From contig CALBEF010000031.1 in assembly GCA_937927775.1 (NCBI GenBank), positions 62,001 to 126,000 of the forward strand: DNA of 64,000 nt, in the 5' to 3' direction. The DNA comes from an uncultured Anaerolineae bacterium. Lineage in GTDB: Bacteria; Chloroflexota; Anaerolineae; J036; Brachytrichaceae. The notes under the pieces were generated by a model that saw only the letters and a list, made by a program, of their open reading frames with translations, searched no databases and was not told the origin of the DNA. Positions 26,639 through 34,820 of the stretch are shown one piece after another (position 1 is the first letter of the stretch; each line of letters starts with the position of its first letter). The translations under genes and the position numbers were made by a program.

Positions 26639-27283
26639 ATGACGATTCGCATTTTGATCGCCGACGATCACATGGTTGTGCGCCAGGGTTTGCGCATGTT
26701 CCTGTCGCTCGACCCGGACCTGGAGATCGTTGGCGAAGCCGCCGATGGCGCCGAAGCGGTCAAAAAGGCCCACGAGTTGAAGCCCGATGTCGTGCTGATG
26801 GACTTGCTCATGCCGGTCATGGATGGCATTAGCGCGATCGGGGCGATCCGGCGGGAGTTGCCCGACACCGAGGTGCTCGCGCTGACCAGTGTGCTGGAAG
26901 ATGCGTTGGTGATTGGCGCGGTGAAGGCCGGCGCCATTGGCTACATGCTCAAGGACACCCACGCCGATGAGTTGTGCCGCGCCATCAAGGCTGCCGCCGC
27001 CGGCCAGGTGCAACTTTCGCCCAGAGCTGCCGCGCGGCTGATGCGCGAGGTGCGCGTGCCCGACAGCCCGGAGACGCTTACCGAGCGCGAAACCGAAGTG
27101 CTGCGCCTGCTGGCGCAGGGCCAGTCGAACAAAGAGATCGCCTCCACGTTGACCATCGGCGAAAAGACCGTCAAGACGCACGTCAGCAACATTCTGTCCA
27201 AGCTGGGCGTGCAAAGCCGGACGCAAGCAGCGTTGTACGCGGTTCGCATCGGGCTGGTCAGCGCCGGCGCGGTCAATGCGTGA
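26639..27283 (+). CDS. NarL/FixJ-type response regulator
   Basis: This 214-residue DNA-binding response regulator has a receiver domain (1-120) with acidic pocket Asp9/Asp10, phospho-acceptor Asp55 in VLMDLLMP, Thr/Ser switch in LALTSV and the conserved Lys in MLKDTHADE. The C-terminal LuxR helix-turn-helix (about 145-205) has LTERETEVLRLLAQGQSNKEIA and KTVKTHVSNILSKLGV. The ATG at 26639 is preceded by GGAGG. Its stop overlaps the GTG of the histidine kinase gene as GTGA, so the pair is coupled. The target genes are unknown. Confidence 0.96.
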   Translation: MTIRILIADDHMVVRQGLRMFLSLDPDLEIVGEAADGAEAVKKAHELKPDVVLMDLLMPVMDGISAIGAIRRELPDTEVLALTSVLEDALVIGAVKAGAIGYMLKDTHADELCRAIKAAAAGQVQLSPRAAARLMREVRVPDSPETLTERETEVLRLLAQGQSNKEIASTLTIGEKTVKTHVSNILSKLGVQSRTQAALYAVRIGLVSAGAVNA

Positions 27284-29439
27284 CTTCGGACCGTGACGGC
27301 CCGGGCGCTGCGCCGACGGGCGTCTGTCTGCGTGTCATGCCACTCCATCGCCTCCCCCGGCTTCTGGCGCTGTTCGAGAGCAGCCTGGTTCGCGTATCGA
27401 TTGCCGTGCTGCTCGTTCTGGCCGGCTACGCCGTGCTGTTCGTTTTCTTCTCTCGTGGCTATGCCGACCGCACGGTGGAGTTTCGGCGCCAGGAGTTGAA
27501 ACGGCTGGCGCAGATCGCGTTGAGCGTGGTCGAGCCGGCGCGCCAGCAACAGCGCGCCGGCCAGATTTCCCCGGAGCAGGCGCGCATGATCGGGCGCGAC
27601 CTGATCCGACGGATGTCCTACACCGACGAAGCCGGCAGCAACTATCTTTTCATGGGTAGTTACGACGGCGAAGTGTGGCTGCTGCCGTACAGCCCGCCGC
27701 GCGAGGGCGCCAATGAATTCGATCTGGTGGACGCCAGCGGTAAGAACATTACCCGGGAGCTGATTCGCGCGGCCACAAGCGCGTCTGGCGAGGGATATGT
27801 GGAGTATGACTACCCGCCGCCGGGCAGCGCCATCCCGCAGCGCAAGATCTCATACGTGGTCGGCATCCCGGAATGGGATAGTTATATCGGCACGGGCATG
27901 TACCTGGGCGACATCGAGGCGCGCACCCGGAACTATTTTCTGAACGCGCTGGTGCTCACACTTGGATTGACGGTGCTGATCTTCCTTGCCATCTTCATGA
28001 CCCTGCTGCCAACCGCCCGCTCGTACACCACATTACTGCGGTTGTTCGAGCATATCAGCCGCAACCCGGATGATGTGCCGGCAGTGCCGGTCGATCAATT
28101 CAGCGCCGGCACCGAGGGGTGGCGGCTGTTGACCGGCTTCCAAACCATGCTCGAACGCATCAAGGTCAACCGCCAGAAACTCCAGGAGAGCGAGCGGCAA
28201 CTGGAGCGGCGCGTCTCCGAGCGCACCCGCGAACTGTCCAATCTGCTGCAAGTCTCGCACGATGTCGCTTCGACGCTGGAGCTGGAACCTTTGCTCGGCC
28301 TGATCCTGGATCGCCTGAAGTCGGTGATCGATTACACCAGTTGCGCGATCTTTCTGTTGCAGGATGGGCGGCTGGTCAGTCTGGACTATCGAGGCCCGGC
28401 GCCGCGCGAGCAGATGCTGGCGCTGCGCCTGTCCAGGCCGTCTGCCGCCGAAGAGGTGTTTCGGCTGCGCGCGCCGGTGATCATCTCGGACGTGCGCGGC
28501 GATCACCGGCTGGCCCACGTATTTCGCCGGTCGGCCGGCGAGCACATGGACACTTTGTTTGGCTATATCCATTGCTGGATGGGCGTTCCGCTGATGGTGC
28601 AGGATCGCATGATCGGCGTGCTCAGCCTCGATCACAGCCAGGCCGGCTATTACACCGCCCGGCACGCTTCGGTGGCACTGGCAATCGCCAACCAGGCCGC
28701 CATTGCCATCGAGAACGCGCGCCTGTATCAGGAATCGCATCAGCTCGCCGCTCTGCAGGAGCGGCAACGGCTGGCCCGTGAGTTGCACGACTCGGTGTCG
28801 CAGGCGCTCTATGGCATTGCGCTGGGGGCGCGCACGGCCCGCCGGCTGCTCGACTCGGCCCAGGCCGAAGATCAGCGCGCCGCGCCTGCGGACTCTGTCC
28901 GAGCGGACTCTGTCCGAGACGACGCGTTGCGGCGCAAACTGGCCCAGCCGCTGGACTATGTGTTGCAACTTGCCGATGCCGGCATGGCTGAGATGCGCGC
29001 CCTTATCTTTGAGTTGCGCCCGGAATCGCTTCAGAACGAGGGGCTGGTGGCCGCGCTTTCCAAGCACGGCGCGTCGATGCAGGCTCGCCACCATATCGCC
29101 GTGGAGACCGAGTTCTGCGAAGAACCGCCTTTGTCTTTCGACTGCAAAGAGGCGCTGTATCGCATTGCCCAGGAAGCGTTGCACAATATCGTCAAGCATG
29201 CCAAAGCGACGCGGGCGAGCATTCGGCTGGCGAACGATGGCAACGGCGTCATGCTCGAAGTCCGGGACAACGGCGCCGGCTTTGACCCCAACGGCGACTT
29301 CCCCGGCCATCTCGGTCTCAGGTCGATGCGCGAGCGGATCGAAAAGCTCGGCGGGACGCTGACGATCGACAGCGCGCCGGGCCGGGGCGCCAGTGTTGTG
29401 GCGCGCTTGAGCTGTTCCCGGCGCCCGGCCAAAGGTTAA
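27280..29439 (+). CDS. sensor histidine kinase, Cache-GAF-HisKA_3-HATPase
   Basis: This 719-residue membrane sensor is given with a GTG start that overlaps the response regulator as GTGA; the ATG at 27337 is an alternative. A first transmembrane helix (about 38-58) precedes an extracytoplasmic single Cache domain with TDEAGSNYLFMGSYDGEVWLL and VGIPEWDSYIGTGMYL. A second helix follows (LVLTLGLTVLIFLAIFMTLL), then a linker, a coiled coil, a GAF domain (SLLQVSHDV...IENARLYQES) and the HisKA_3 box LARELHDSVSQAL with phospho-acceptor His503. The HATPase domain has VRDNGAGF and HLGLRSMRERI. Cache domains usually bind small carboxylates or amino acids. A 15-bp repeat interrupts the dimerisation region just after the His box. 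Confidence 0.94.
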   Translation: MTSDRDGPGAAPTGVCLRVMPLHRLPRLLALFESSLVRVSIAVLLVLAGYAVLFVFFSRGYADRTVEFRRQELKRLAQIALSVVEPARQQQRAGQISPEQARMIGRDLIRRMSYTDEAGSNYLFMGSYDGEVWLLPYSPPREGANEFDLVDASGKNITRELIRAATSASGEGYVEYDYPPPGSAIPQRKISYVVGIPEWDSYIGTGMYLGDIEARTRNYFLNALVLTLGLTVLIFLAIFMTLLPTARSYTTLLRLFEHISRNPDDVPAVPVDQFSAGTEGWRLLTGFQTMLERIKVNRQKLQESERQLERRVSERTRELSNLLQVSHDVASTLELEPLLGLILDRLKSVIDYTSCAIFLLQDGRLVSLDYRGPAPREQMLALRLSRPSAAEEVFRLRAPVIISDVRGDHRLAHVFRRSAGEHMDTLFGYIHCWMGVPLMVQDRMIGVLSLDHSQAGYYTARHASVALAIANQAAIAIENARLYQESHQLAALQERQRLARELHDSVSQALYGIALGARTARRLLDSAQAEDQRAAPADSVRADSVRDDALRRKLAQPLDYVLQLADAGMAEMRALIFELRPESLQNEGLVAALSKHGASMQARHHIAVETEFCEEPPLSFDCKEALYRIAQEALHNIVKHAKATRASIRLANDGNGVMLEVRDNGAGFDPNGDFPGHLGLRSMRERIEKLGGTLTIDSAPGRGASVVARLSCSRRPAKG
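28888..28917 (+). repeat. 15-bp tandem repeat with palindromic core inside the histidine kinase gene
   Basis: Two identical 15-bp units (28888-28902 and 28903-28917) each hold the inverted repeat CGGAC-TCT-GTCCG and encode Ala-Asp-Ser-Val-Arg. It lies between the phospho-His box and the ATPase domain. Period, palindromic core and residue pattern resemble the repeat at 3904-3960. Confidence 0.85.
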
Positions 29440-29441
29440 GG

Positions 29442-29454
29442 TATCCTTTCGCGC
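29442..29454 (+). promoter_or_regulatory. candidate leaderless -10 box of the MoaD-MoeB-rhodanese gene
   Basis: TATCCT (29442-29447) is followed by exactly 7 nt and then the ATG at 29455. No ribosome binding site is seen. No clear -35 is present upstream. Confidence 0.45.
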
Positions 29455-30942
29455 ATGGTAACTATTCGAATACCCACACCGCTGCGACCCTACGTCGGCG
29501 GCAGCAGGGAAGTGACGGCGGAAGCCGGCACTGTGCACAGTGTGCTGGCGTCGCTGGTGGAACGCTATCCCGACCTGAAGCGACATCTGTTCAACGACAC
29601 AGGCAAACTGCGTTCGTTCGTCAATGTGTATCTCGGCGACGAGGATGTGCGCCATTTACAAGGCTTCGAGACGCCCGTGCCGGATGGGGCAGAGTTGAGC
29701 ATTGTGCCGAGCGTGGCAGGCGGCAGCGCTTCTGTTGCCTGGGCGCGCGAGGGTGAAGACGAGGGCGACGACGAAGCGCAAAGACTCTCGAACGCCGAAA
29801 TCCGGCGCTATTCGCGCCACCTCATCATGCCCGAAGTGGGCATGAAGGGACAGAAGAAGCTGAAGGCCGGCAGCGTGCTGCTGGTGGGAGCAGGCGGGCT
29901 TGGCTCGCCAGCCGCGATGTACCTGGCCGCCGCCGGCGTGGGCCGCATCGGCATCGTCGATTTCGACACGGTCAGCGAGTCGAACCTGCAACGGCAGATC
30001 ATTCACGGCCAAAGCGCCGTGGGCAAGCCCAAGCTGGAGAGCGCCAAAGCGCGGCTGCTCGACATCAACCCTTTTATCCATGTCGATACGTTCGAGGAGC
30101 CGCTGACCAGCCACAACGCGCTGCGCGTGTTTGCCGACTACGATGTCATCGTGGACGGCACAGACAACTTCCCCACGCGCTACCTGGTCAACGACGCCTG
30201 TGTGCTGCTGGGCAAGCCAAATGTGTACGGCAGCATCTTTCGTTTCGAGGGGCAGGCTTCCGTGTTCTGGGCAGAGCGCGGGCCGTGCTACCGCTGCCTG
30301 TATCCCGAACCGCCGCCGCCCGGCCTGGTGCCCTCGTGCGCGGAGGGCGGCGTGCTGGGCGTGCTGCCGGGCGTCATCGGGGTTATCCAGGCCACCGAGG
30401 CTGTCAAACTCATCACGGGCATCGGCGAGCCGCTGGTGGGCCGGCTGTTGCTATACGATGCGCTCGACATGCGCTTCCGCGAGTTGAAGTTGCGCAAAGA
30501 CCCCGACTGCCCGATCTGCGGCGATCATCGCGCGATTCACGAGTTGATCGACTACGAAGCATTTTGCGGGATGCCGGCTATCGACCCCGACTCTGCCGGC
30601 CAGTCTGCCGCGCGACCCGATGTGCCCGAGATCACGGTGACCGAGCTGCGCGACCGCATTGCTGCCGGCCTGCCGGGCGCGACGTTGATCGATGTGCGCG
30701 AACCTCAGGAGTGGGAGATCGCGCATCTGCCGGCTGCCCGGCTTATCCCGAAGGGCGAGTTGCCCAGCCGACTGGGCGAGTTGAGCCAGACCGATGAAAT
30801 CCTGGTGCATTGCCGCAGCGGCGTTCGCAGCGCCGACGCCGTGCTCTTCCTGCGCCAGATGGGCTTCAGGAAAGTGAAGAATGTCAAGGGTGGTATTCTT
30901 GCCTGGGCGCGGGAAGTAGACCCATCCGTGCCGGTGTACTGA
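29455..30942 (+). CDS. MoaD/ThiS - MoeB/ThiF - rhodanese triple fusion
   Basis: This 495-residue protein joins three sulfur-transfer modules. Residues 1-90 are a ubiquitin-like MoaD/ThiS sulfur carrier ending in the diagnostic Gly89-Gly90. Residues about 108-370 are an E1-like adenylyltransferase with the ATP loop GAGGLGSP (145-152), the FDTVSESNLQRQIIH strand and CYRC/CPIC zinc pairs. Residues about 395-495 are a rhodanese with active Cys453 in VHCRSGVRSA. Together they could adenylate the carrier C-terminus and load sulfur for molybdopterin, thiamine or cysteine synthesis. The carrier's Gly-Gly is internal here, so it needs cleavage or acts through the intact chain. Cytoplasmic. Confidence 0.92.
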   Translation: MVTIRIPTPLRPYVGGSREVTAEAGTVHSVLASLVERYPDLKRHLFNDTGKLRSFVNVYLGDEDVRHLQGFETPVPDGAELSIVPSVAGGSASVAWAREGEDEGDDEAQRLSNAEIRRYSRHLIMPEVGMKGQKKLKAGSVLLVGAGGLGSPAAMYLAAAGVGRIGIVDFDTVSESNLQRQIIHGQSAVGKPKLESAKARLLDINPFIHVDTFEEPLTSHNALRVFADYDVIVDGTDNFPTRYLVNDACVLLGKPNVYGSIFRFEGQASVFWAERGPCYRCLYPEPPPPGLVPSCAEGGVLGVLPGVIGVIQATEAVKLITGIGEPLVGRLLLYDALDMRFRELKLRKDPDCPICGDHRAIHELIDYEAFCGMPAIDPDSAGQSAARPDVPEITVTELRDRIAAGLPGATLIDVREPQEWEIAHLPAARLIPKGELPSRLGELSQTDEILVHCRSGVRSADAVLFLRQMGFRKVKNVKGGILAWAREVDPSVPVY

Positions 30943-30977
30943 GTCAACGGCCAAACGGCCCTACATGCGAGTCTGCT

Positions 30978-32603
30978 GTGGCACAAGCACTCTACCGCAA
31001 GTGGCGTCCCCAGTCCTTCGACGAAGTGGTTGGGCAGGAGCACGTCACGGTAACACTGAAAAACCAGATCGCAAGCGGCCGCGTCGGCCATGCCTACCTG
31101 TTTGTCGGCTCGCGCGGCTGCGGCAAGACCACCACGGCGCGCATCCTGGCCAAAGAGATCAACCTGCAGGGGCTTGACCCGGCCAATCCGCACACGGCGC
31201 AACTGGCCGAGGCGATCAGCGAAGGCCGCGCCCTCGATGTGATCGAGTTCGACGCGGCCACGCACACGCAGGTCGAGAAGATGCGCGAGATCATCGATAA
31301 GGTGGTCTTTCAGCCGAACGAGTTGCGCTACAAGGTCTACATCATCGACGAAGTGCACATGCTTTCTGTGTCGGCGTTCAACGCGCTGCTGAAAACGCTG
31401 GAGGAGCCGCCGCCGCACGTGGTGTTCATCCTCGCCACCACAGACCCGCAGAAAATTCCGGCCACAGTGCTGTCGCGCTGCCAGCGCTTCAACTTCAAGC
31501 GCGTGCCGACGCGGCTGATTGTCGGGCGGCTGCGCCAGATCTGCGAGGCCGAGGGGATCGAGGCCGACGATCACGCCCTCACTCTGATTGCGCGCCAGGC
31601 GACGGGCGCCATGCGCGACGCCATCAGCCTGCTCGATCAACTGGCATCCTCCAGCTCGACGCGCATCTCGGCCGATGACGTGCGCGAGGCATTGGGCGCC
31701 ACCGATACGGCCACTGTGCGCGGCGTGATGGATGGGTTGACGCAGCGCAACCCGGCTGCCGGGTTGGACGCGATTCAGTCGGCCATCGACCAGGGCGCGG
31801 ATGCGCGCCAACTGGCCCGCCAGATGGTGGACTACCTGCGCGCGATTTTGCAAGCGAAGATCGCGCCGCAGGAGGCGCAGGCCGGCCAGGCCGATTTGGG
31901 CGAGGCGGAACGGCTGGAGCTTGCAGACTACGCCGCCGGCATGAGCGCCGGCATGATTCTGCGCAGCATCCGCGCCTTCAGCGCGGCGGTGAATGACATG
32001 CGCGGCAACATCGACGCCCAACTGGCGCTGGAACTGGCGTTCCTGGAATGTGTGACTGAAACAGGGGACACAGCGGGTGACGTTCGCGCCGATGCGCGGC
32101 GTCCTGAAGTGACCGAACAACCGCCGGCGCGTTTGGGCGCAGACGCGCGACCGGAATCTGAAACCCAAAACCCAAAATCCAGAATCCGGAATACGCCAGA
32201 CAACGGGCCGGTCACGCCCGCCCCTGCGCCAGGCAGCGCCGGCGACAGCGCGGACAAAATCGGCCGGGAGGGTGAATCCAGTCTCGATGCGCTGCGCGCG
32301 GTCTGGAAGCAGTTGATCCAGGAAGTGAACGCCAGCAACAAGCCGGCGGCGGCGCTGCTGCGATCGTGCCGGCCACAGGCCATCGAGGGCGACGTGGTGC
32401 GCATTCAGGCCGACCATGACTTGTTCAAGACACGCCTGGAAGACCCCAGGAACAAGCTGGCGGTCGTCACTGCGTTGAACCGGCTGCTGAATGGCAGGTA
32501 CAGCCTGGTGGTATCGTCGGCCCGGCAGCCGGAGCCGGAACCCGGCGAGGATCCGCTGGTCAAGGCGGCGCAACGGCTGGGTGGCCGGGTGCGTGAAGGA
32601 TGA
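30978..32603 (+). CDS. dnaX: DNA polymerase III subunit tau/gamma
   Basis: This is the 541-residue clamp-loader ATPase; the GTG start gives MAQALYRKWRPQSFDEVVGQEHV. Walker A is GSRGCGKT (44-51), Walker B VYIIDEVHMLS, the SRC arginine finger is VLSRCQRF and domain III follows. The zinc module that normally follows Walker A, with four Cys, is replaced by INLQGLDPANPHTAQLAEA with no Cys. Residues about 393-407 in the tau linker are encoded by a heptamer repeat. The C-terminal domain (KQLIQEVNASNKPAAALLRSCRP...) is kept. It is first in the classical dnaX-ybaB-recR cluster. No programmed frameshift site is apparent. Confidence 0.96.
   Translation: MAQALYRKWRPQSFDEVVGQEHVTVTLKNQIASGRVGHAYLFVGSRGCGKTTTARILAKEINLQGLDPANPHTAQLAEAISEGRALDVIEFDAATHTQVEKMREIIDKVVFQPNELRYKVYIIDEVHMLSVSAFNALLKTLEEPPPHVVFILATTDPQKIPATVLSRCQRFNFKRVPTRLIVGRLRQICEAEGIEADDHALTLIARQATGAMRDAISLLDQLASSSSTRISADDVREALGATDTATVRGVMDGLTQRNPAAGLDAIQSAIDQGADARQLARQMVDYLRAILQAKIAPQEAQAGQADLGEAERLELADYAAGMSAGMILRSIRAFSAAVNDMRGNIDAQLALELAFLECVTETGDTAGDVRADARRPEVTEQPPARLGADARPESETQNPKSRIRNTPDNGPVTPAPAPGSAGDSADKIGREGESSLDALRAVWKQLIQEVNASNKPAAALLRSCRPQAIEGDVVRIQADHDLFKTRLEDPRNKLAVVTALNRLLNGRYSLVVSSARQPEPEPGEDPLVKAAQRLGGRVREG
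32158..32197 (+). repeat. heptamer repeat inside the dnaX coding sequence
   Basis: CCCAAAA, CCCAAAA, TCCAGAA and TCCGGAA follow one another in frame in the tau linker and encode a Gln/Asn/Lys/Arg-rich stretch. The unit is the complement of the GGATTTT units just after dnaX, so the same repeat family has entered a coding region where the linker tolerates it. Confidence 0.75.
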
Positions 32604-32657
32604 TCCCGATTTTGGATTTTGGATTGACGATTGCTGATTGACAATTGACGATCGACA
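32604..32657. repeat. heptameric/octameric tandem repeat after dnaX
   Basis: Degenerate TTTGGAT and ATTGACG/ATTGACA units fill the gap between the dnaX stop and the ybaB ribosome binding site AAGGAGG (32667-32673). Confidence 0.8.
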
Positions 32658-32676
32658 AGACAAGCAAGGAGGCACT

Positions 32677-33030
32677 ATGGCAAAAGGACGACGAGCAGAT
32701 TGGACGCCGCGCGGGCCGGCCAATCCGCAGGCCGACATGATGAGCAGGCTGCAGAAAATGCAGGAGGACATGCGCAAGACCCAGGAGGAGCTGGAGCATG
32801 AGATCGTCAACGTGACGGCTGCCGGCGGCGCCATCACCATCGCCATCACCGGCCACCAGCGCGTCCAAAGCATCAAAATCGATCCCAGTCTGGCCGATCC
32901 CAGCGACATGGGCATGCTGGAAGATGCGCTGGTGGCTGCCGTGAACGAGGCGATCCTTGCGTCTCAAACACACTCGGCCCAGCGCCTCGAATCGGTGACC
33001 GGCGGCCTGAACATTCCGGGGCTGATGTGA
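32677..33030 (+). CDS. ybaB: YbaB/EbfC nucleoid-associated protein
   Basis: This small dimeric DNA-binding protein has 117 residues. The start at 32677 is fixed by AAGGAGG just upstream. The YbaB core is clear: MMSRLQKMQEDMRKTQEELEHEIVNVTAAGGAITIAITGHQRVQSIKIDP followed by LEDALVAAVNEAI. The N-terminus has a short basic extension (MAKGRRADWTPRG). YbaB binds DNA as a tweezer-like dimer and is almost always found between dnaX and recR, as here. The C-terminus is the usual GGLNIPGLM. Confidence 0.95.
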   Translation: MAKGRRADWTPRGPANPQADMMSRLQKMQEDMRKTQEELEHEIVNVTAAGGAITIAITGHQRVQSIKIDPSLADPSDMGMLEDALVAAVNEAILASQTHSAQRLESVTGGLNIPGLM

Positions 33031-33060
33031 TTGAGTCATTGGGTCATTGGGCGATTGGCG
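33031..33060. repeat. octameric tandem repeat after ybaB
   Basis: Three degenerate TCATTGGG-type units lie directly after the ybaB stop. The same unit is found after atpD. Confidence 0.7.
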
Positions 33061-33110
33061 CAAGACAGCCATTTGCCAACGCGTCGATGATTCGATGCCG
33101 CGCTGAATGA

Positions 33111-33737
33111 ATGGCTGCGCCGAATAGAACCCTGCCTCCCTCGGTTGTCCGGCTGATTGACGCCTTCGCGCAGTTGCCGGGGATTGGGCCAAAGTCGGCC
33201 TCGCGGCTGGCGTATTACCTGCTGCGCGCGCCGGCGGAGGTCTCGCTTGCGCTGGCCGACGCGCTGCGCGACCTGAAATCGCATACCCGGCTGTGCTCGG
33301 TGTGCTTCAACATCACCGAGCGCGACCCGTGCGAGATTTGCGGCGACCCGACGCGCGATCACAGCCTGATCTGCGTGGTGGAGGAGCCGCTGGACGTGGT
33401 GGCGATCGAACGCTCGCGCAGCTTCACCGGCGTCTACCATGTGCTGCACGGGGTCATTTCGCCGATGAATGGCGTGGGGCCGGATGATCTGCGCCTGCGC
33501 GAGTTGCTGTTGCGCGTCGAACAGAGCAGCGCGGCGGGCCGGCCGGTGCAGGAAGTGATTCTGGCCACCAACCCCACGCTCGAAGGCGAAAACACAGCCT
33601 CGTTCATTCAGCGCAAGCTCGCCGGGTCCGGTGTCCGCATGACGCGCCTGGCGCGCGGCCTGCCGGTCGGCGGCGATCTGGAGTACGCCGACGAAATCAC
33701 CCTCAGCCGGGCGCTCGAAGGGCGCCAGCAGATGTAG
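33111..33737 (+). CDS. recR: recombination protein RecR
   Basis: This 208-residue protein has standard length for RecR, which acts with RecF/RecO in gap repair. The N-terminal helix-hairpin-helix is LIDAFAQLPGIGPKSASRLAYYLL. The C4 zinc finger uses Cys62, Cys65, Cys74 and Cys77 (LCSVCFNITERDPCEICGD). The Toprim domain follows (HSLICVVEEPLDVVAIERS, VILATNPTLEGENTA). The C-terminal Walker B-like motif is RLARGLPVGGDLEYADEITL. It is the last gene of the dnaX-ybaB-recR cluster. Confidence 0.97.
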   Translation: MAAPNRTLPPSVVRLIDAFAQLPGIGPKSASRLAYYLLRAPAEVSLALADALRDLKSHTRLCSVCFNITERDPCEICGDPTRDHSLICVVEEPLDVVAIERSRSFTGVYHVLHGVISPMNGVGPDDLRLRELLLRVEQSSAAGRPVQEVILATNPTLEGENTASFIQRKLAGSGVRMTRLARGLPVGGDLEYADEITLSRALEGRQQM

Positions 33738-33940
33738 CCGGCGACGCGACAGCGCGGTTCGGCGATTCGTCGGCGCTTTGTCAGTTGCCTGTTGCGTTTT
33801 TGCATACCTTTGCGCGCAGCAGCCGCGATATCGCGCGCGCTGTAACATGGCGCAGACAAACCTGTTTGCCTGTTGAAAAGAGATTGCCGGGTCGTGAATG
33901 GCCGCAGACGGCGGCCACAAATAAAAGGAGCAGAAAAGAA

Positions 33941-34741
33941 ATGACAGAAGCATTTACGAATGTGGCCGGGCAGCGTCTGGATTTGCCAGAGCCGCCGGTG
34001 GCGCTCAGCGGTTCGACGATGGGCGGCGCGTCGTTCAAAGTGCTGGGAACGGTGATGCAGGCGCTGGTCATGCAACTACGGGCCGGTCAGACCGTTTACA
34101 CCGAAACCGGCGCGCTGTCATGGATGCAGGACGGCATCCGCATGGATACCAACATGCGCGGCGGACTTGGCGGCATCCTGGGTCGGGTGTTCACCGGCGA
34201 ATCGTTGTTTGTAGCCAACTTCACCGCCGAGCGCGACAATGCCATGATTGCCTTCAGCAGCGAGTTTCCCGGCAAGATCATTCCGGTGAATCTCGCGCAG
34301 GGCCAGTCCCTTGTGGCGCAGCGCGACTCGTTTCTCGTCGCCGAGAAAAGCGTGAACATGGCTGTGCAGTTTCAGAGGAAATTCGGCGCATTCTTCGGCG
34401 GCGAAGGAGTGCTGATGCAGCGCTTCGACGGCCCCGGCACCGTGTTTGCGGCGCTGGACGGCGAAGTAGTGGAGCACACGCTGGCAGCCGGCGAGCGCCT
34501 GAAGGTGGACACCGGTCACGTGGCCATGTTCGAGCCGACGGTCACCTTCACCGTCGAGATGGTCAAGGGATTCAAGAACATCCTGTTTGGCGGCGAGGGG
34601 TTGCTGTTTGCCACGCTGACCGGCCCGGGGCGGGTGTGGCTGCAAACGATGCCCATGTCGAAGCTGGCCGGGGCGATTGCGCAGTATCTGCCCAGGGCCG
34701 AAGGCAGCAAGCAGGGCCTCAACATCAATCTCGGCGGTTGA
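33941..34741 (+). CDS. AIM24/TIGR00266-family protein
   Basis: This 266-residue protein of the AIM24 family (DUF124-like beta-prism) starts at the ATG with AAAGGAG upstream. Conserved blocks are LRAGQTVYTETGALSWMQDGIRMDT, ESLFVANFTAE, GKIIPVNLAQGQSLVAQRDSFLVAE and the C-terminal LFGGEGLLFATLTGPGRVWLQTMP. The family is widespread in bacteria and gives AIM24 in yeast mitochondria; its biochemical function is not settled. No signal peptide is seen and the gene appears monocistronic. Confidence 0.9.
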   Translation: MTEAFTNVAGQRLDLPEPPVALSGSTMGGASFKVLGTVMQALVMQLRAGQTVYTETGALSWMQDGIRMDTNMRGGLGGILGRVFTGESLFVANFTAERDNAMIAFSSEFPGKIIPVNLAQGQSLVAQRDSFLVAEKSVNMAVQFQRKFGAFFGGEGVLMQRFDGPGTVFAALDGEVVEHTLAAGERLKVDTGHVAMFEPTVTFTVEMVKGFKNILFGGEGLLFATLTGPGRVWLQTMPMSKLAGAIAQYLPRAEGSKQGLNINLGG

Positions 34742-34752
34742 CAAACAGACAA

Positions 34753-34803
34753 CCGCAGGGGCAGGGACGCGCGCAGGGGCAGGGCTTGTCCCTGCCCCTG
34801 CGG
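34753..34803. terminator. long perfect inverted repeat between convergent genes
   Basis: Arms CCGCAGGGGCAGGGAC (34753-34768) and GTCCCTGCCCCTGCGG (34788-34803) form a perfect 16-bp stem. The loop carries a further copy of GCAGGGGCAGGG. It lies between the tail-to-tail AIM24 and desaturase genes, so it can act as a bidirectional terminator, although there is no T-tract. It could also be a member of a repeat family. Confidence 0.65.
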
Positions 34804-34820
34804 TACGTTGTGCGGTTGTG

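Noticed and set aside
30705-32915. 736-codon open frame on the minus strand opposite dnaX
   Set aside because: Antisense to dnaX and ybaB, low-complexity composition, no motif. The same holds for 10239-11879 opposite the transporter genes and 24656-26401 opposite uxaA.
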